In this document: positions 24,911 through 33,339 of the stretch, piece after piece
How the letters are laid out: every line of letters begins with the position of its first letter
Numbering within the stretch: the stretch's first letter is position 1
Origin: Nannocystis punicea
GTDB taxonomy: Bacteria > Myxococcota_A > Polyangia > Nannocystales > Nannocystaceae
Reading direction: 5' to 3'
Length of the DNA: 64,000 nt
Assembly (NCBI RefSeq): GCF_026965555.1
Contig: NZ_CP114040.1
Location: 6,386,001 to 6,450,000, forward strand
The notes under the pieces: model-generated
Seen by the model: only the letters and a program-made list of their open reading frames with translations
What the model was told of the DNA's origin: nothing
The model's database searches: none
Translations under genes and position numbers: made by a program

Positions 24911-25713
24911 ATGACCCCCGGCGACGCCTTCGATCTCGAGCTCGGCGCCTTGCTCGGCGCGTGTGACCTCGAGGTCACACACACCGACGACCGCACCCAC
25001 CTCGTCGCCGGCACCCTCGACCTCGTCATCCGCCGCCGCGACGCCCGCCTCGAGCTCGACCTGTCCGGTTGGACAGCCTCGGCCGAGCTCACCGACGACG
25101 ACGACGGCCAGGACCACGCCGCCCTCGCCCTCGACTTGATCGGCGCCGCCCTGTTCGGCGACCTGCGGATCGTCGGCGAGCGCTGGTCCGCTCGCGCCGG
25201 CCGCTTCACCTCGAGCTCCGCGTCGGCGAGCGCTGGCAGCCCGGCCCCGTCCAGGGCTTGCGCCCGTGGAACCCGTTCGCCCGGGCCACCGTCACAATCC
25301 ACCAGGCCGCCCTCCCGCGGCCACCCGCCTATCGCCCGAACGCGGTCGCCCCGCTGCCGTGGGCCCCGTGGGCCGGCCGGGCCGGATTCTTCGGCGCCGC
25401 CTTCGATCCCGACGCCGCCGCCGAGCTCCCCGTCGACGGCGAGCTCGACCTCCACAACTTCAACCCCAAAGACGTCAAGCGGCTCGTCCTCGAGTACCTC
25501 GACGTCTGCCTCGCGCGCGGCGTCACCGAGGTCCGGATCGTCCACGGCAAGGGCATCGGCGCCCTGCGTCGGACCGTCCACGCGATCCTCGATCGTCACC
25601 CGCGCGTCGTCGGCTACCGCCTCGGCGGACACCGCGGCGGCGGATGGGGCGCCACCGTCGTCGACCTGTCCCCCGGGCCATCTTCCGCCGGCGGCCGCGA
25701 TCCGGCAGGGTGA
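24911..25713 (+). pseudogene. Smr-domain gene with apparent frameshift
   Basis: Two frames together make one gene. The first, from ATG 24911, reads MTPGDAFDLELGALLG through GDLRIVGERWSARAGR near 25200. The second, one base back, continues as LHLELRVGERWQPGPVQGLR and then a clear Smr domain: LDLHNFNPKDVKRLVLEYL, TEVRIVHGKGIGALRRTV, and GGGWGATVVDL. HGKG and the LDLH start are the family's key motifs (nicking endonuclease or RNA-processing activity in MutS2 relatives). A single-base deletion around 25197-25206 would account for the break; a sequencing error is equally possible. If real, the Smr domain would lack its own start. TACACT at 24894-24899 may be the -10 box. Confidence 0.65.
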
Positions 25714-25755
25714 CGTGGACCGCCTCGCGCACCCGCGATAGCCTGAAGCGGGCGG

Positions 25756-27342
25756 ATGCTGCACCACGAACTCCTGCTCGTCCTCTCGCTGCTGTTCGCG
25801 ATCGGCGTCCTGCACGTCCTCAGCAGCCGGCTCGGGATCTCCTACCCGATCCTGCTGGTCCTCGGCGGCCTCGCTATCAGCCAGATCCCCGGCGCGCCGC
25901 ACGTCAGCCTCGACCCCGACTTCGTCTTCCTCCTGTTCTTGCCGCCGCTGCTCTACGAGGCCGCGTGGTTCACCCCGTGGAAGGAGTTCTGGCGGCTGCG
26001 CGGCCCCATCGCCCTGCAGGCGTTCGGCCTCGTCCTGTTCACCGCCACCGCGGTCGCCCTGTTCGCCCACGCCATCATCCCCGACTTCTCGCTCGCGCTC
26101 GGCTTCATGCTCGGCGGCATCATCTCGCCGCCCGACGCGGTCGCGGCCACCAGCGTCCTCCACGGCATGCGGGTCCCGCGGGTCGCCGTCGGCATCCTCG
26201 AGGGCGAGAGCCTCGTCAACGACGCCGCCTCGCTGATCGTCTTCCGCTTCGCCCAGGCCGCCGTCCTCACCGGCAGCTTCGTCGTCCTCGACGTCGTCGG
26301 CGACTTCTTCCTCGTCAGCCTCGGCGGCGTCGCCGTCGGCCTCGCGGTCGCCCTGCTGGTCTACCGCGTGCACCGCCTGCTGCCGAGCACCCCGAGCGTC
26401 GACGCCAGCCTCACGATCATGACCCCGTACCTCATGTACCTCGCGGCCGAGGGCATCGGCTGCTCGGGCGTCCTCGCGGTGGTCGCCGGCGGCCTGTTCC
26501 TCTCGGCGCGCTCGGACGACTTCCTGAGCGCCACCTCGAAGGTCCAGTCCAACTTCGTGTGGAGCACCCTCGTCTTCCTCCTCAACGGCTTCGTCTTCAT
26601 CCTCATCGGCCTGCAGCTGCCGCGGATCACCGAGGGCCTCGGCCGGGGCGCGCTGCCCGGCGCCACCCGCTACGCCCTCGCCATCAGCCTGCTCACCATC
26701 GTCGTCCGCTTCGTCTGGGTGTTCGCGGCCGCCGGCGCCCTGCGGCTGCGTCGCTCGCGGCCCGAAGGCGCCCCCGATCCCGACTGGAAGGCCCTCGTCG
26801 TGATCGCCTGGGCCGGCATGCGCGGCGTCGTCTCGCTGGCCTCGGCGCTGGCTGTCCCCCTCGCGCTCGCCGACGGGGCCGACTTCCCCCACCGCCACCT
26901 CATCCTCTTCATCACCTTCGTCGTCATCCTCGTCACCCTCGTCCTGCAGGGCATCAGCCTCCCGCTCGTCATCCGCCTGCTGCGCTTCGGCCCCGGCGAC
27001 GAGGCGCGGCGGGCCCGCGACGAGCAGTCACTCGCCGCCCGCCTCGCCGCCGCCGCGCTCACCCACCTCGATGAGCACTACCCGGCCGAGGTCCGCCGGC
27101 ACGACGTCTTCCAGCGCGTGCGGGCCCACCACGCCGCCGTCCTCAGCGCCTCGCAGTCCGACCTCCCTGTCGAGGCCGACCTCCGCGCTCGCCACCACGA
27201 ACTCTTGATCGACCTCGTCCACGCGCAGAAGCGGGCGCTGCTGCAGGCCCGGCGCGAGGGGACGTTCGACCACGAGGTCCTGCGGGCCGCCGAGGATCAG
27301 CTCGACATGGAGGAGGCCCGCTTGCACCGCGGCCGGCATTGA
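25756..27342 (+). CDS. CPA1-family Na+/H+ antiporter
   Basis: 528 residues with about 12 membrane helices in the first 410. The family signature is present: GGIISPPDAVAATSVL with the ion-binding Asp, then GILEGESLVNDAASLIVF with the Asn-Asp pair. The cytoplasmic C-terminal 115 residues are hydrophilic and helical, rich in His/Glu/Arg (THLDEHYPAEVRRHDVF, DLVHAQKRALLQARREG), as in the NhaP/YjcE-type exchangers where this tail has a regulatory role. Function: exchange of cytoplasmic Na+ (or K+) for external H+, in the inner membrane. It is followed by the lipoprotein at 27385 after only 42 bp, so the two may be cotranscribed. Confidence 0.9.
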   Translation: MLHHELLLVLSLLFAIGVLHVLSSRLGISYPILLVLGGLAISQIPGAPHVSLDPDFVFLLFLPPLLYEAAWFTPWKEFWRLRGPIALQAFGLVLFTATAVALFAHAIIPDFSLALGFMLGGIISPPDAVAATSVLHGMRVPRVAVGILEGESLVNDAASLIVFRFAQAAVLTGSFVVLDVVGDFFLVSLGGVAVGLAVALLVYRVHRLLPSTPSVDASLTIMTPYLMYLAAEGIGCSGVLAVVAGGLFLSARSDDFLSATSKVQSNFVWSTLVFLLNGFVFILIGLQLPRITEGLGRGALPGATRYALAISLLTIVVRFVWVFAAAGALRLRRSRPEGAPDPDWKALVVIAWAGMRGVVSLASALAVPLALADGADFPHRHLILFITFVVILVTLVLQGISLPLVIRLLRFGPGDEARRARDEQSLAARLAAAALTHLDEHYPAEVRRHDVFQRVRAHHAAVLSASQSDLPVEADLRARHHELLIDLVHAQKRALLQARREGTFDHEVLRAAEDQLDMEEARLHRGRH

Positions 27343-27384
27343 CGCCGGTTGGCTTTCGCCGGCCCTTGGCGATACAGTCGACGC

Positions 27385-28230
27385 GTGAGGCCCCGCGCCG
27401 CCCACCTGTTCGCCCTCGACCTGTCCGTCCTCGACTTGTCCGTCCTCGCTCTGGTCCTCGGCGGGTGCCTGCGCCCGAACCCCAGCTACGACGGCGCGGA
27501 CGGCAGCGGCACCGCCGGCGTGACCACCACCGCCGCCGCGACGACGGACACCACCACCACCGGCACGACCACCACCACCGGCGCGCCGACCACCGAGCCG
27601 GCGCCGACCAGCGAGGACAGCGACTCGACCGCCAACGTCTCCTCGACCACCACCACCGGCACCTCGAGCACCACCGCCGAGCAGACCACCGGCCTCCTCG
27701 AGCCCGTCACCCTGCGCCCCTACGATCCGGCCAACTGCATCGACGGGCCGTTCTGCATGAGCGGCGGCGACCCGGTCTCGGCCAAGCTCGAGGCCGTCGA
27801 GTGTTTCAGCGCCCCCGCGGCCCCGCCGCTGCAGCTGACCCGCCTCGGCTTCGAGATCCGCTACGCCGTCGGCGAGCCGGCCGCCGTCCTCGACGTCCTC
27901 CCCTACGACACCCGCAACCGCGCCCCCGTCCTCGCGGTGCTCGACACCCGCGAGCTCGGCCCGATCGCGGCCGACATGACCTACCGCAGCTTCGACCTCG
28001 ATCCACCTGTCCTTTTAGACATCCAGGACTTCTGCCTGCGGATCACCGGCGGCGGCGCGAACTCCACCCTCGTCCTCCACGCCGACCACGAGGGCATGGC
28101 CCCCGGCGACGGCTTCGTCGCCATCGATGACCCCGGCGACTTCTGCGACACCCCGCTCACCAACCTGCGCGATTGGTACGACTCCCCGGTCGCGCACTTC
28201 TGCCTCGACGTCGACATCGGCCCGCCCTGA
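27385..28230 (+). CDS. Lipoprotein with Thr-rich linker
   Basis: 281 residues from GTG 27385, chosen because it puts a hydrophobic segment directly before the lipobox LGGC. A linker of about 75 residues made almost only of Thr, Ser, Gly, Ala and Glu follows. The mature domain (about 115-281) has eight or more strands and several Cys (NCIDGPFC, VECF, FCLRI, FCDTP, HFCLDVDI) that may form disulphides. No family recognised. It probably lies in the outer membrane. A weak stem (CCGAA at 28244-28248 with TTCGG at 28256-28260) stands 14 bp behind the stop and may end transcription. Confidence 0.7.
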   Translation: MRPRAAHLFALDLSVLDLSVLALVLGGCLRPNPSYDGADGSGTAGVTTTAAATTDTTTTGTTTTTGAPTTEPAPTSEDSDSTANVSSTTTTGTSSTTAEQTTGLLEPVTLRPYDPANCIDGPFCMSGGDPVSAKLEAVECFSAPAAPPLQLTRLGFEIRYAVGEPAAVLDVLPYDTRNRAPVLAVLDTRELGPIAADMTYRSFDLDPPVLLDIQDFCLRITGGGANSTLVLHADHEGMAPGDGFVAIDDPGDFCDTPLTNLRDWYDSPVAHFCLDVDIGPP

Positions 28231-28381
28231 GCCGCACCTATCCCCGAAGACAGCTTTCGGCGACGTCAGCGGCGGCTGCGCCGGCCGGGCCCAGGAGCAG
28301 CGTTTCGCCGGCGGGTGCATCCCCCGGGCGACGGCGCGCCGTCGAGTCTGCCACCGCGCCTCCGCGCTCGCGGACCTCACA

Positions 28382-28410
28382 TTGGCCGCGACGATTCGCG
28401 CCCTTACACT
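28382..28410 (+). promoter_or_regulatory. Candidate promoter of the hybrid kinase, possibly leaderless
   Basis: TTGGCC (28382-28387), 17-bp spacer, TACACT (28405-28410). The kinase ATG (28418) is 7 bp further on, so the transcript would begin next to the start codon. Confidence 0.45.
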
Positions 28411-28417
28411 CCTTAGG

Positions 28418-31312
28418 ATGCGCCCCGACCGAGGCCCAGACCCTGCCACTGAGGCCACGGTCGAGCGCGCCCCCGCCGTGGGCCGTGAAGCCGCCGGCGA
28501 GCTCGAGCGGCTGCTCGAGCTCAGCGTCCGCCTCTCGTCCGGCCTCGAGCTGGGCCCGATCCTCGACGCCACCCTCGCCGCCGCCGCCGCGATCGGCGGC
28601 ACCGCCATGGGCGGCCTGTGCCTCCTCGACGACGACGGCCCCGGCCCCGGCACCAGCCTCGGCTTCGAGGACGACCTGCTCGCGCGGCTCGGCGGCGTCG
28701 CCCAGCTGTGCCTCCAGCGCGGCGCGCCCGTCGTCGTCGCCGACACCGACCTCGACCCCCTGGCGCACGAGGCCCACGAGGCCGCCCTGGGCCGATTTCG
28801 GGCCCTCCACGCCGTCCCCGTGCGCGGCCCGAGCGGCCGGCTCCTCGGCGTCCTCACCCTCTACTTCCACCAGCCCGGGCGGCTCTCCGACCGCGCCGGC
28901 GAGCTCCTCCAGCGCTGCGCAGCGATCGCCGGCGGCCCGATCGAGAACGCCTTGCAGCACCGACGCACCCTGCGGGAGCTCGCGGAGCGGCGCGCCGGCG
29001 AGGCCGCGCGCGGGGCCGAGGCCGAGCGGCTCTCGCTCGGCCTCACAGCCGCCGGCGTGTGCGCGTGGGAGTGGCACACCGAGACCGGCGACGTCATCTG
29101 GTCGCACTCGATCTACGAGATGCTGGGCCTGCAGCCCGGCGACCCGACGCCCAACGCCGAGCAGTGGTACGACCTCCTGCACCCCGACGACGTCGCCGAG
29201 GTCCGCCGCGTCGCCGACCTCTGCGTCCGCACCGGCACCTCCTTCTACGTCGAGTACCGCGTGCGCCGCATCGACGGCACCTACCGCTGGATCGCCGCCA
29301 GGGGCGACATCGTGCACTCCGCCGTCCCGGGCCCGCCTCGCTTCGTCGGCGCCCTCCATGACATCACCGCCCGCCGCTGCGCCGAGGCGGCCCTGCGCGA
29401 CGGCGAGGAGCGGCAGCGCAAGCTGGCCGACAACCTCCCGTCCGGCTTCATCTACCAGGTCATCGAGCAGCCCGACGCCACGCGCCGCTTCACCTACGTC
29501 AGCCGCGGCATCGAGGCCATCACCGGCAAGACGCCGGCCGACATCATGGCCAACCCGGTCGGCCTCGAGGCGTGGGTCCTCGCGGAAGATCTGCCGCTGG
29601 TCGTGCGCAGCGAGGCCGCCGCGTTTCGCGTCGGCGAGCACTTCGAGTGTCAGTTCCGGATCCACGGCCGCGACGGCGTCCGCTGGTTGCACTGCCGCTC
29701 GGCCCCGCGGCGCCTGTCCGACGGCACCAACGCCTGGGACGGCATCGCCCTCGACGTCACCGAGCGCGTGCAGGCCGAGGAGGCCCTGAGGGCCAGCGAG
29801 GCCCGCTACCGGACCCTGTTCAACTCGATCGACGAGGGCTTCTGCGTCATCGAGGTCCTGTTCGACGGCGACCACGCCGTCGACTACCGCTTCCTCGAGG
29901 TCAACCCCGCCTTCGAGAAGCACACCGGCCTGCGCGACGCCGCCGGCAAGACCATGCGGGAGCTGGCCCCGGATCACGACGCCCACTGGTTCAAGGTCTA
30001 CGGCGAGGTCGCGCGCACCGGGCGGGCGACGCGGTTCGTCAACGAGGCGCGGGCGCTGGGCCAGCGGTGGTTCGACGTCTACGCCTTCAAGCTCGGCGAG
30101 GGCGACCGGGTCGCCATCCTCTTCACCGACATCTCCGCGCGGCTGAGCGCCGAGGCCGAGCGCGAGCGCCTGGTCGAGGAGCTGCGCGACGCCGACCGCA
30201 AGAAGGACGACTTCATCGCCCTCCTCGCCCACGAGCTGCGCAACCCGCTGGCGCCGCTGCGCACCGGCCTGCAGGTCATGCGGCTCGCCGGCGGCAACGT
30301 CGACGTCGTCGCCCGCACGCGGGCGATGATGGATCGCCAGCTGTCGCACATGGTCCGGCTGATCGACGACCTCATGGACGTCAGCCGGATCAGCCGCAAC
30401 AAGCTCGAGCTCCGGCGCGAGCGCGTCCTGCTGGCCGACGTGATCGGCAGCGCAGTCGAGACCGCGCGGCCGCAGATCGAGGCGGCCAACCACGACCTGC
30501 AGGTCTCCTTGCCGGCCGGCCCGGTCTTCCTCGACGCCGACCTCACCCGCCTGGCCCAGGTGTTCAGCAACCTGCTCACCAACAGCGCCAAGTACACCGC
30601 GCCCGGCGGGCGGATCCGGCTCGACGCCCGGCGCCTGGGCGGCGAGATCGTCGTCACCGTGCGCGACAACGGCATCGGCATCCCGGCATACGCGCTGTCC
30701 TCGATCTTCGACATGTTCAGCCAGATCGACCGCACCCTCGAGCGCACCGCCGGCGGCCTCGGCCTCGGCCTCGCGCTGGTCAAGGGCCTGGTGGAGATGC
30801 ACGGCGGCAGCGTCACCGCCGCCAGCGAGGGCGAGGGCCGCGGCAGCGTCTTCACCGTGCGCCTGCCCGTCCTCGCCGACCGGGCCCACGCCGACGAGGC
30901 CGACGCCGGCGCCGTCCCGTCCGGCCCGGCCTGCCGCGTCCTCGTCGTCGACGACAACCAGGACGGCGCCGGCGCCATGGCGATGATGCTCGAGATGCTC
31001 GGCCACGAGGTCCGCACCGCCCACGACGGCGTCGAGGCGATCGAGGCCGCCGAGGACTTCCGCCCGCACGTCATCCTCATGGACGTCGGCATGCCGCGAC
31101 TCAACGGCCTCGACGCCACCCGACGGATCCGCGAGCAAGCGTGGGGCAAGGACATCGCCATCGTCGCCCTGACCGGCTGGGGCCAGGAGGCCGACCGCGC
31201 CCGCTCGAAGGCCGCCGGCTGCGACTGTCACCTCGTCAAGCCGGTCAACCTCGAGGACCTCGAGCGCCTGCTCGAGCAATACGCCGGCGGCCGCGCCCAC
31301 AAGCCTGTTTGA
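28418..31312 (+). CDS. Hybrid sensor histidine kinase (GAF-PAS-PAS-PAS-HisKA-HATPase-REC)
   Basis: 964 residues from ATG 28418. A GAF domain (about 30-170) is followed by three PAS domains (about 205-325, 330-450, 455-575), the first with WEWHTETGDVIWSHSIYEML. HisKA holds the phospho-acceptor His605 (LLAHELRNPLAPLR). The catalytic domain has N-box NLLTNSAKYTAP, G1 DNGIGI and G2 GGLGLGLALVKGL. A C-terminal receiver holds Asp889 (ILMDVGMPRLNG) and Lys in LVKPVN. No transmembrane segment is seen, so it senses a cytoplasmic signal. The receiver would take the phosphate from His605 and pass it on, perhaps by a separate phosphotransfer protein; no DNA-binding domain or cognate response regulator lies nearby. 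It ends at a stem-loop (31319-31334). Confidence 0.93.
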   Translation: MRPDRGPDPATEATVERAPAVGREAAGELERLLELSVRLSSGLELGPILDATLAAAAAIGGTAMGGLCLLDDDGPGPGTSLGFEDDLLARLGGVAQLCLQRGAPVVVADTDLDPLAHEAHEAALGRFRALHAVPVRGPSGRLLGVLTLYFHQPGRLSDRAGELLQRCAAIAGGPIENALQHRRTLRELAERRAGEAARGAEAERLSLGLTAAGVCAWEWHTETGDVIWSHSIYEMLGLQPGDPTPNAEQWYDLLHPDDVAEVRRVADLCVRTGTSFYVEYRVRRIDGTYRWIAARGDIVHSAVPGPPRFVGALHDITARRCAEAALRDGEERQRKLADNLPSGFIYQVIEQPDATRRFTYVSRGIEAITGKTPADIMANPVGLEAWVLAEDLPLVVRSEAAAFRVGEHFECQFRIHGRDGVRWLHCRSAPRRLSDGTNAWDGIALDVTERVQAEEALRASEARYRTLFNSIDEGFCVIEVLFDGDHAVDYRFLEVNPAFEKHTGLRDAAGKTMRELAPDHDAHWFKVYGEVARTGRATRFVNEARALGQRWFDVYAFKLGEGDRVAILFTDISARLSAEAERERLVEELRDADRKKDDFIALLAHELRNPLAPLRTGLQVMRLAGGNVDVVARTRAMMDRQLSHMVRLIDDLMDVSRISRNKLELRRERVLLADVIGSAVETARPQIEAANHDLQVSLPAGPVFLDADLTRLAQVFSNLLTNSAKYTAPGGRIRLDARRLGGEIVVTVRDNGIGIPAYALSSIFDMFSQIDRTLERTAGGLGLGLALVKGLVEMHGGSVTAASEGEGRGSVFTVRLPVLADRAHADEADAGAVPSGPACRVLVVDDNQDGAGAMAMMLEMLGHEVRTAHDGVEAIEAAEDFRPHVILMDVGMPRLNGLDATRRIREQAWGKDIAIVALTGWGQEADRARSKAAGCDCHLVKPVNLEDLERLLEQYAGGRAHKPV

Positions 31313-31318
31313 GAGACG

Positions 31319-31334
31319 CGCGTCCGAAGACGCG
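31319..31334 (+). terminator. Stem-loop behind the hybrid kinase
   Basis: CGCGTC-CGAA-GACGCG: a perfect 6-bp stem with a CGAA tetraloop, 6 bp after the stop. There is no T-run, so termination would not be of the classical intrinsic type; it may instead protect the 3' end. Confidence 0.5.
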
Positions 31335-31487
31335 GGACCGTGCAGGTCTGGCGCGCCCGAATGCACGGGGCCGTGGACCTTCGGCCCCTCTTTCTCTTCA
31401 TGGAGGAGACCTCCCGCATCAAGGGCGCCGGGCGTGGTTTCGCTGGAATCGCGCATCGCGAGTCGAGCTTCGTAACGACTGCCCACA

Positions 31488-31597
31488 ATGGCAATACAAG
31501 CCCGCTCCGCCACCCACGACGACTTCCCGGCCTTCGCGCGACTCTTCGCCGCGCGCTGCGCCTCGAGATCCTGTATCTGCGCGGCGAACGGCCCTGA
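31488..31597 (+). pseudogene. Possible truncated acetyltransferase remnant
   Basis: The frame from ATG 31488 reads MAIQARSATHDDFPAFARLF and resembles the N-terminal strand and first helix of GNAT N-acetyltransferases (R-x-AT-x-DD-x-PA-x-ARLF). After about 25 residues the likeness stops. Another frame carries EILYLRGERP to a stop at 31595-31597. The rest of the GNAT fold, with the acetyl-CoA loop, is absent. It is best seen as a decayed gene or as a chance match; it is too short to decide. Confidence 0.35.
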
Positions 31598-31600
31598 TCG

Positions 31601-31963
31601 TCACCAGCCGGCGAATTCTTTGGGCCTCGGCGTTTCCGAGGTCGGATCCCAGAACACGCCGGTGCAGCGAGAGGCCTCGCAGCGGCAGACGCTCCACACG
31701 CTCTTCGGGCACGCCGAATCGGCGCAAGCCTGCCCCTCCGGCGCCGGAGCGCAGCCGTCACCGACCCCGCAGCAGTCGGTCCGCATGCAGTCCTTGTCGG
31801 CCACGCACTCCGCCGGCCCCTGCGACGCGGGCTCTGCCGCGGGCTCCGCCTCGACCGGCGGACCGGGCGGCGCCGCCCCGGACTCGGCGACGGTGGAACA
31901 GCCCGCGGCGATCAGAACCGCGAGCGCCCATGGCAGCGGACGTGTCGGAGACGGGTCGGTCAT
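31601..31963 (-). CDS. Small Cys-rich lipoprotein
   Basis: 120 residues from ATG 31963, chosen because it places the lipobox IAAGC behind a hydrophobic signal. A Pro/Ala/Glu linker leads to a 70-residue Cys-rich domain: CVADKDCMRTDCCGVGDGC, then CADSACPKSVWSVCRCEASRC. At least ten Cys suggest a disulphide-stabilised fold on the cell surface. The pattern CxxDxDC-x4-CC-x-GDGC is common in uncharacterised myxobacterial lipoproteins. No function can be named. It lies downstream of, and in the same direction as, the hydrolase gene at 32199-33161, with a decayed 14-bp repeat in between. Confidence 0.7.
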   Translation of the reverse strand: MTDPSPTRPLPWALAVLIAAGCSTVAESGAAPPGPPVEAEPAAEPASQGPAECVADKDCMRTDCCGVGDGCAPAPEGQACADSACPKSVWSVCRCEASRCTGVFWDPTSETPRPKEFAGW

Positions 31964-32116
31964 TCGGGATCCACCACGCTGGCCAGCGGGCCCTCGACGT
32001 CGTTGCGGGCGTCGTCTTCGCAGAAGAACGACCAGTATACGAGCATCCTGTCGGCGCCGCAACCCTCACGACCTCGAGCACCGCTCGCACGCTCTCCGAG
32101 TGCACGTTCGCCACGA

Positions 32117-32178
32117 CATGTCCATGAGAACATATGGAATGTCCACACGGACATGTCACGAGCGCATGGCCCCGGCGA
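32117..32178. repeat. 14-bp CATG repeat array, irregular
   Basis: CATG at 32117 and CATA at 32131 are 14 bp apart. After a 7-bp phase slip, AATG at 32138 and CATG at 32152 are again 14 bp apart. CATG at 32165 follows after 13 bp. It lies downstream of the hydrolase stop at 32199. Confidence 0.6.
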
Positions 32179-32198
32179 ATCGGCGCATGTCTCTCGGG

Positions 32199-33161
32199 TC
32201 AGATCGTCGGCGCCGTCACGAGCGCGAGCAGGAACGCCAGCGAGTCGACGTCCGCGTCGCGCATCGCGCACAGCTCGCGGAGCGTCGGGTCTGCGGCCTC
32301 GCTCGACGTGCACTTCGCCGTCGGGAACGTCAGGGTGCCGGCGCGATCGAAGCTGTGGCCGACGCCCGGGTACGTGCGCCAGATCAGCTCGTCGGCGGTG
32401 CCCGGATCGGCTCCGTACACGTTCCACGCGTTGTCGACGCGGCGCTGGCAGTGGGCGCGGAACGTGTCCGACTCGCCCATGTGCAGGCGCACCGGGTTGG
32501 CCGGCCGCCACCAGCCGTCGATCGGCTGCGAGATCTTGAACCCGTAGCCCATCTGCGAGCCGCAGCCGGGGTAGAACGCGGTCGCGGCCGCCCACGGCAG
32601 CGCCGTCGTGTACGGCGTGTTGCTGGTGCTGGGCGTCGCCGCCATCGCCACCAGCACCGACTGCGCCCCCTGCGACCAGCCGAGGAGGCCGTTCCCGTCG
32701 GTGTGGACGTCGTACGTATCGATCAGGAACGCCCGCGCCGCCGCCAGATCGTCGACCCGCTTGGTGTACGGATCGACCTCGCCCTCGAAGTCGTCGCCGC
32801 TGCACTGATTCTGGAACGCCACCTCGTCGTCGCCGGGCAGCGTGCGCGTCGTGAAGCTGTCGACGGCCAGCACCACGTAGCCCTGGGCCGCCAGCTCGAT
32901 CCCCCACTTCTCGATGTGGCGCTGCGCCACCCCGGTCGACGGATCGTTGTCCGACCACATCCCCGAGCAGCCGTGCGCCATCACGATCGCCGGCGGGTTC
33001 TCCACCGGCGAATCGGGCAGATACAGCCGACCGTCGAGCGACAGCCCCGACTCCAGCGAATCGAACGTGACATTGGTATAGGTGTCGGCCCGGGCGGCCG
33101 CCGGTGCGGCGATCCAGACCAGGCCTGCGGCAATAATTCCGAGAGTGGTACGCGTGTGCAT
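32199..33161 (-). CDS. Secreted dienelactone-hydrolase-like alpha/beta hydrolase
   Basis: 320 residues from ATG 33161. A cleavable signal ends at AAARA before DTYTNVTF. The alpha/beta-hydrolase features are PPAIVMAHGCSGMW (oxyanion region), LLGWSQGAQ with the nucleophile in G-x-S-x-G, GESD as the likely catalytic Asp, and GVGHSFD with the catalytic His. YVVLAVDSFTTRTL and the insert with FQNQCSGDDF are as in the dienelactone-hydrolase branch. Most DLH enzymes use Cys; here a Ser takes that place, which is common in secreted relatives. Four or five Cys could form disulphides. It hydrolyses an ester or lactone outside the cytoplasm; the substrate is unknown. Confidence 0.88.
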   Translation of the reverse strand: MHTRTTLGIIAAGLVWIAAPAAARADTYTNVTFDSLESGLSLDGRLYLPDSPVENPPAIVMAHGCSGMWSDNDPSTGVAQRHIEKWGIELAAQGYVVLAVDSFTTRTLPGDDEVAFQNQCSGDDFEGEVDPYTKRVDDLAAARAFLIDTYDVHTDGNGLLGWSQGAQSVLVAMAATPSTSNTPYTTALPWAAATAFYPGCGSQMGYGFKISQPIDGWWRPANPVRLHMGESDTFRAHCQRRVDNAWNVYGADPGTADELIWRTYPGVGHSFDRAGTLTFPTAKCTSSEAADPTLRELCAMRDADVDSLAFLLALVTAPTI

Positions 33162-33339
33162 GATGCCCGCCGCGGTGAGCAAGACCGGGGCCTGCCGCCG
33201 CGCGCCGCGAAATCGCTGTTCCGACGGGACTTTGCCGTCGCCGCGCGCTCCGGGTGACGTGATTTCCGAATGCGCGCGCATTGCTTCGATGCGCGCGCAT
33301 CGACTCGACAGCGTCCGCGTGCGCGGGCATCCTCGGGGC

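Noticed and set aside
25061..25076. TGTCC-N4-GGACA hairpins inside coding sequence (also near 57150, 62455 and 63165) as members of the 14-bp family
   Set aside because: They are single and fit the normal protein sequence of their genes (for example LDLSGWTA and DALSDRTDV), so chance and codon choice are enough. They might still be old members.
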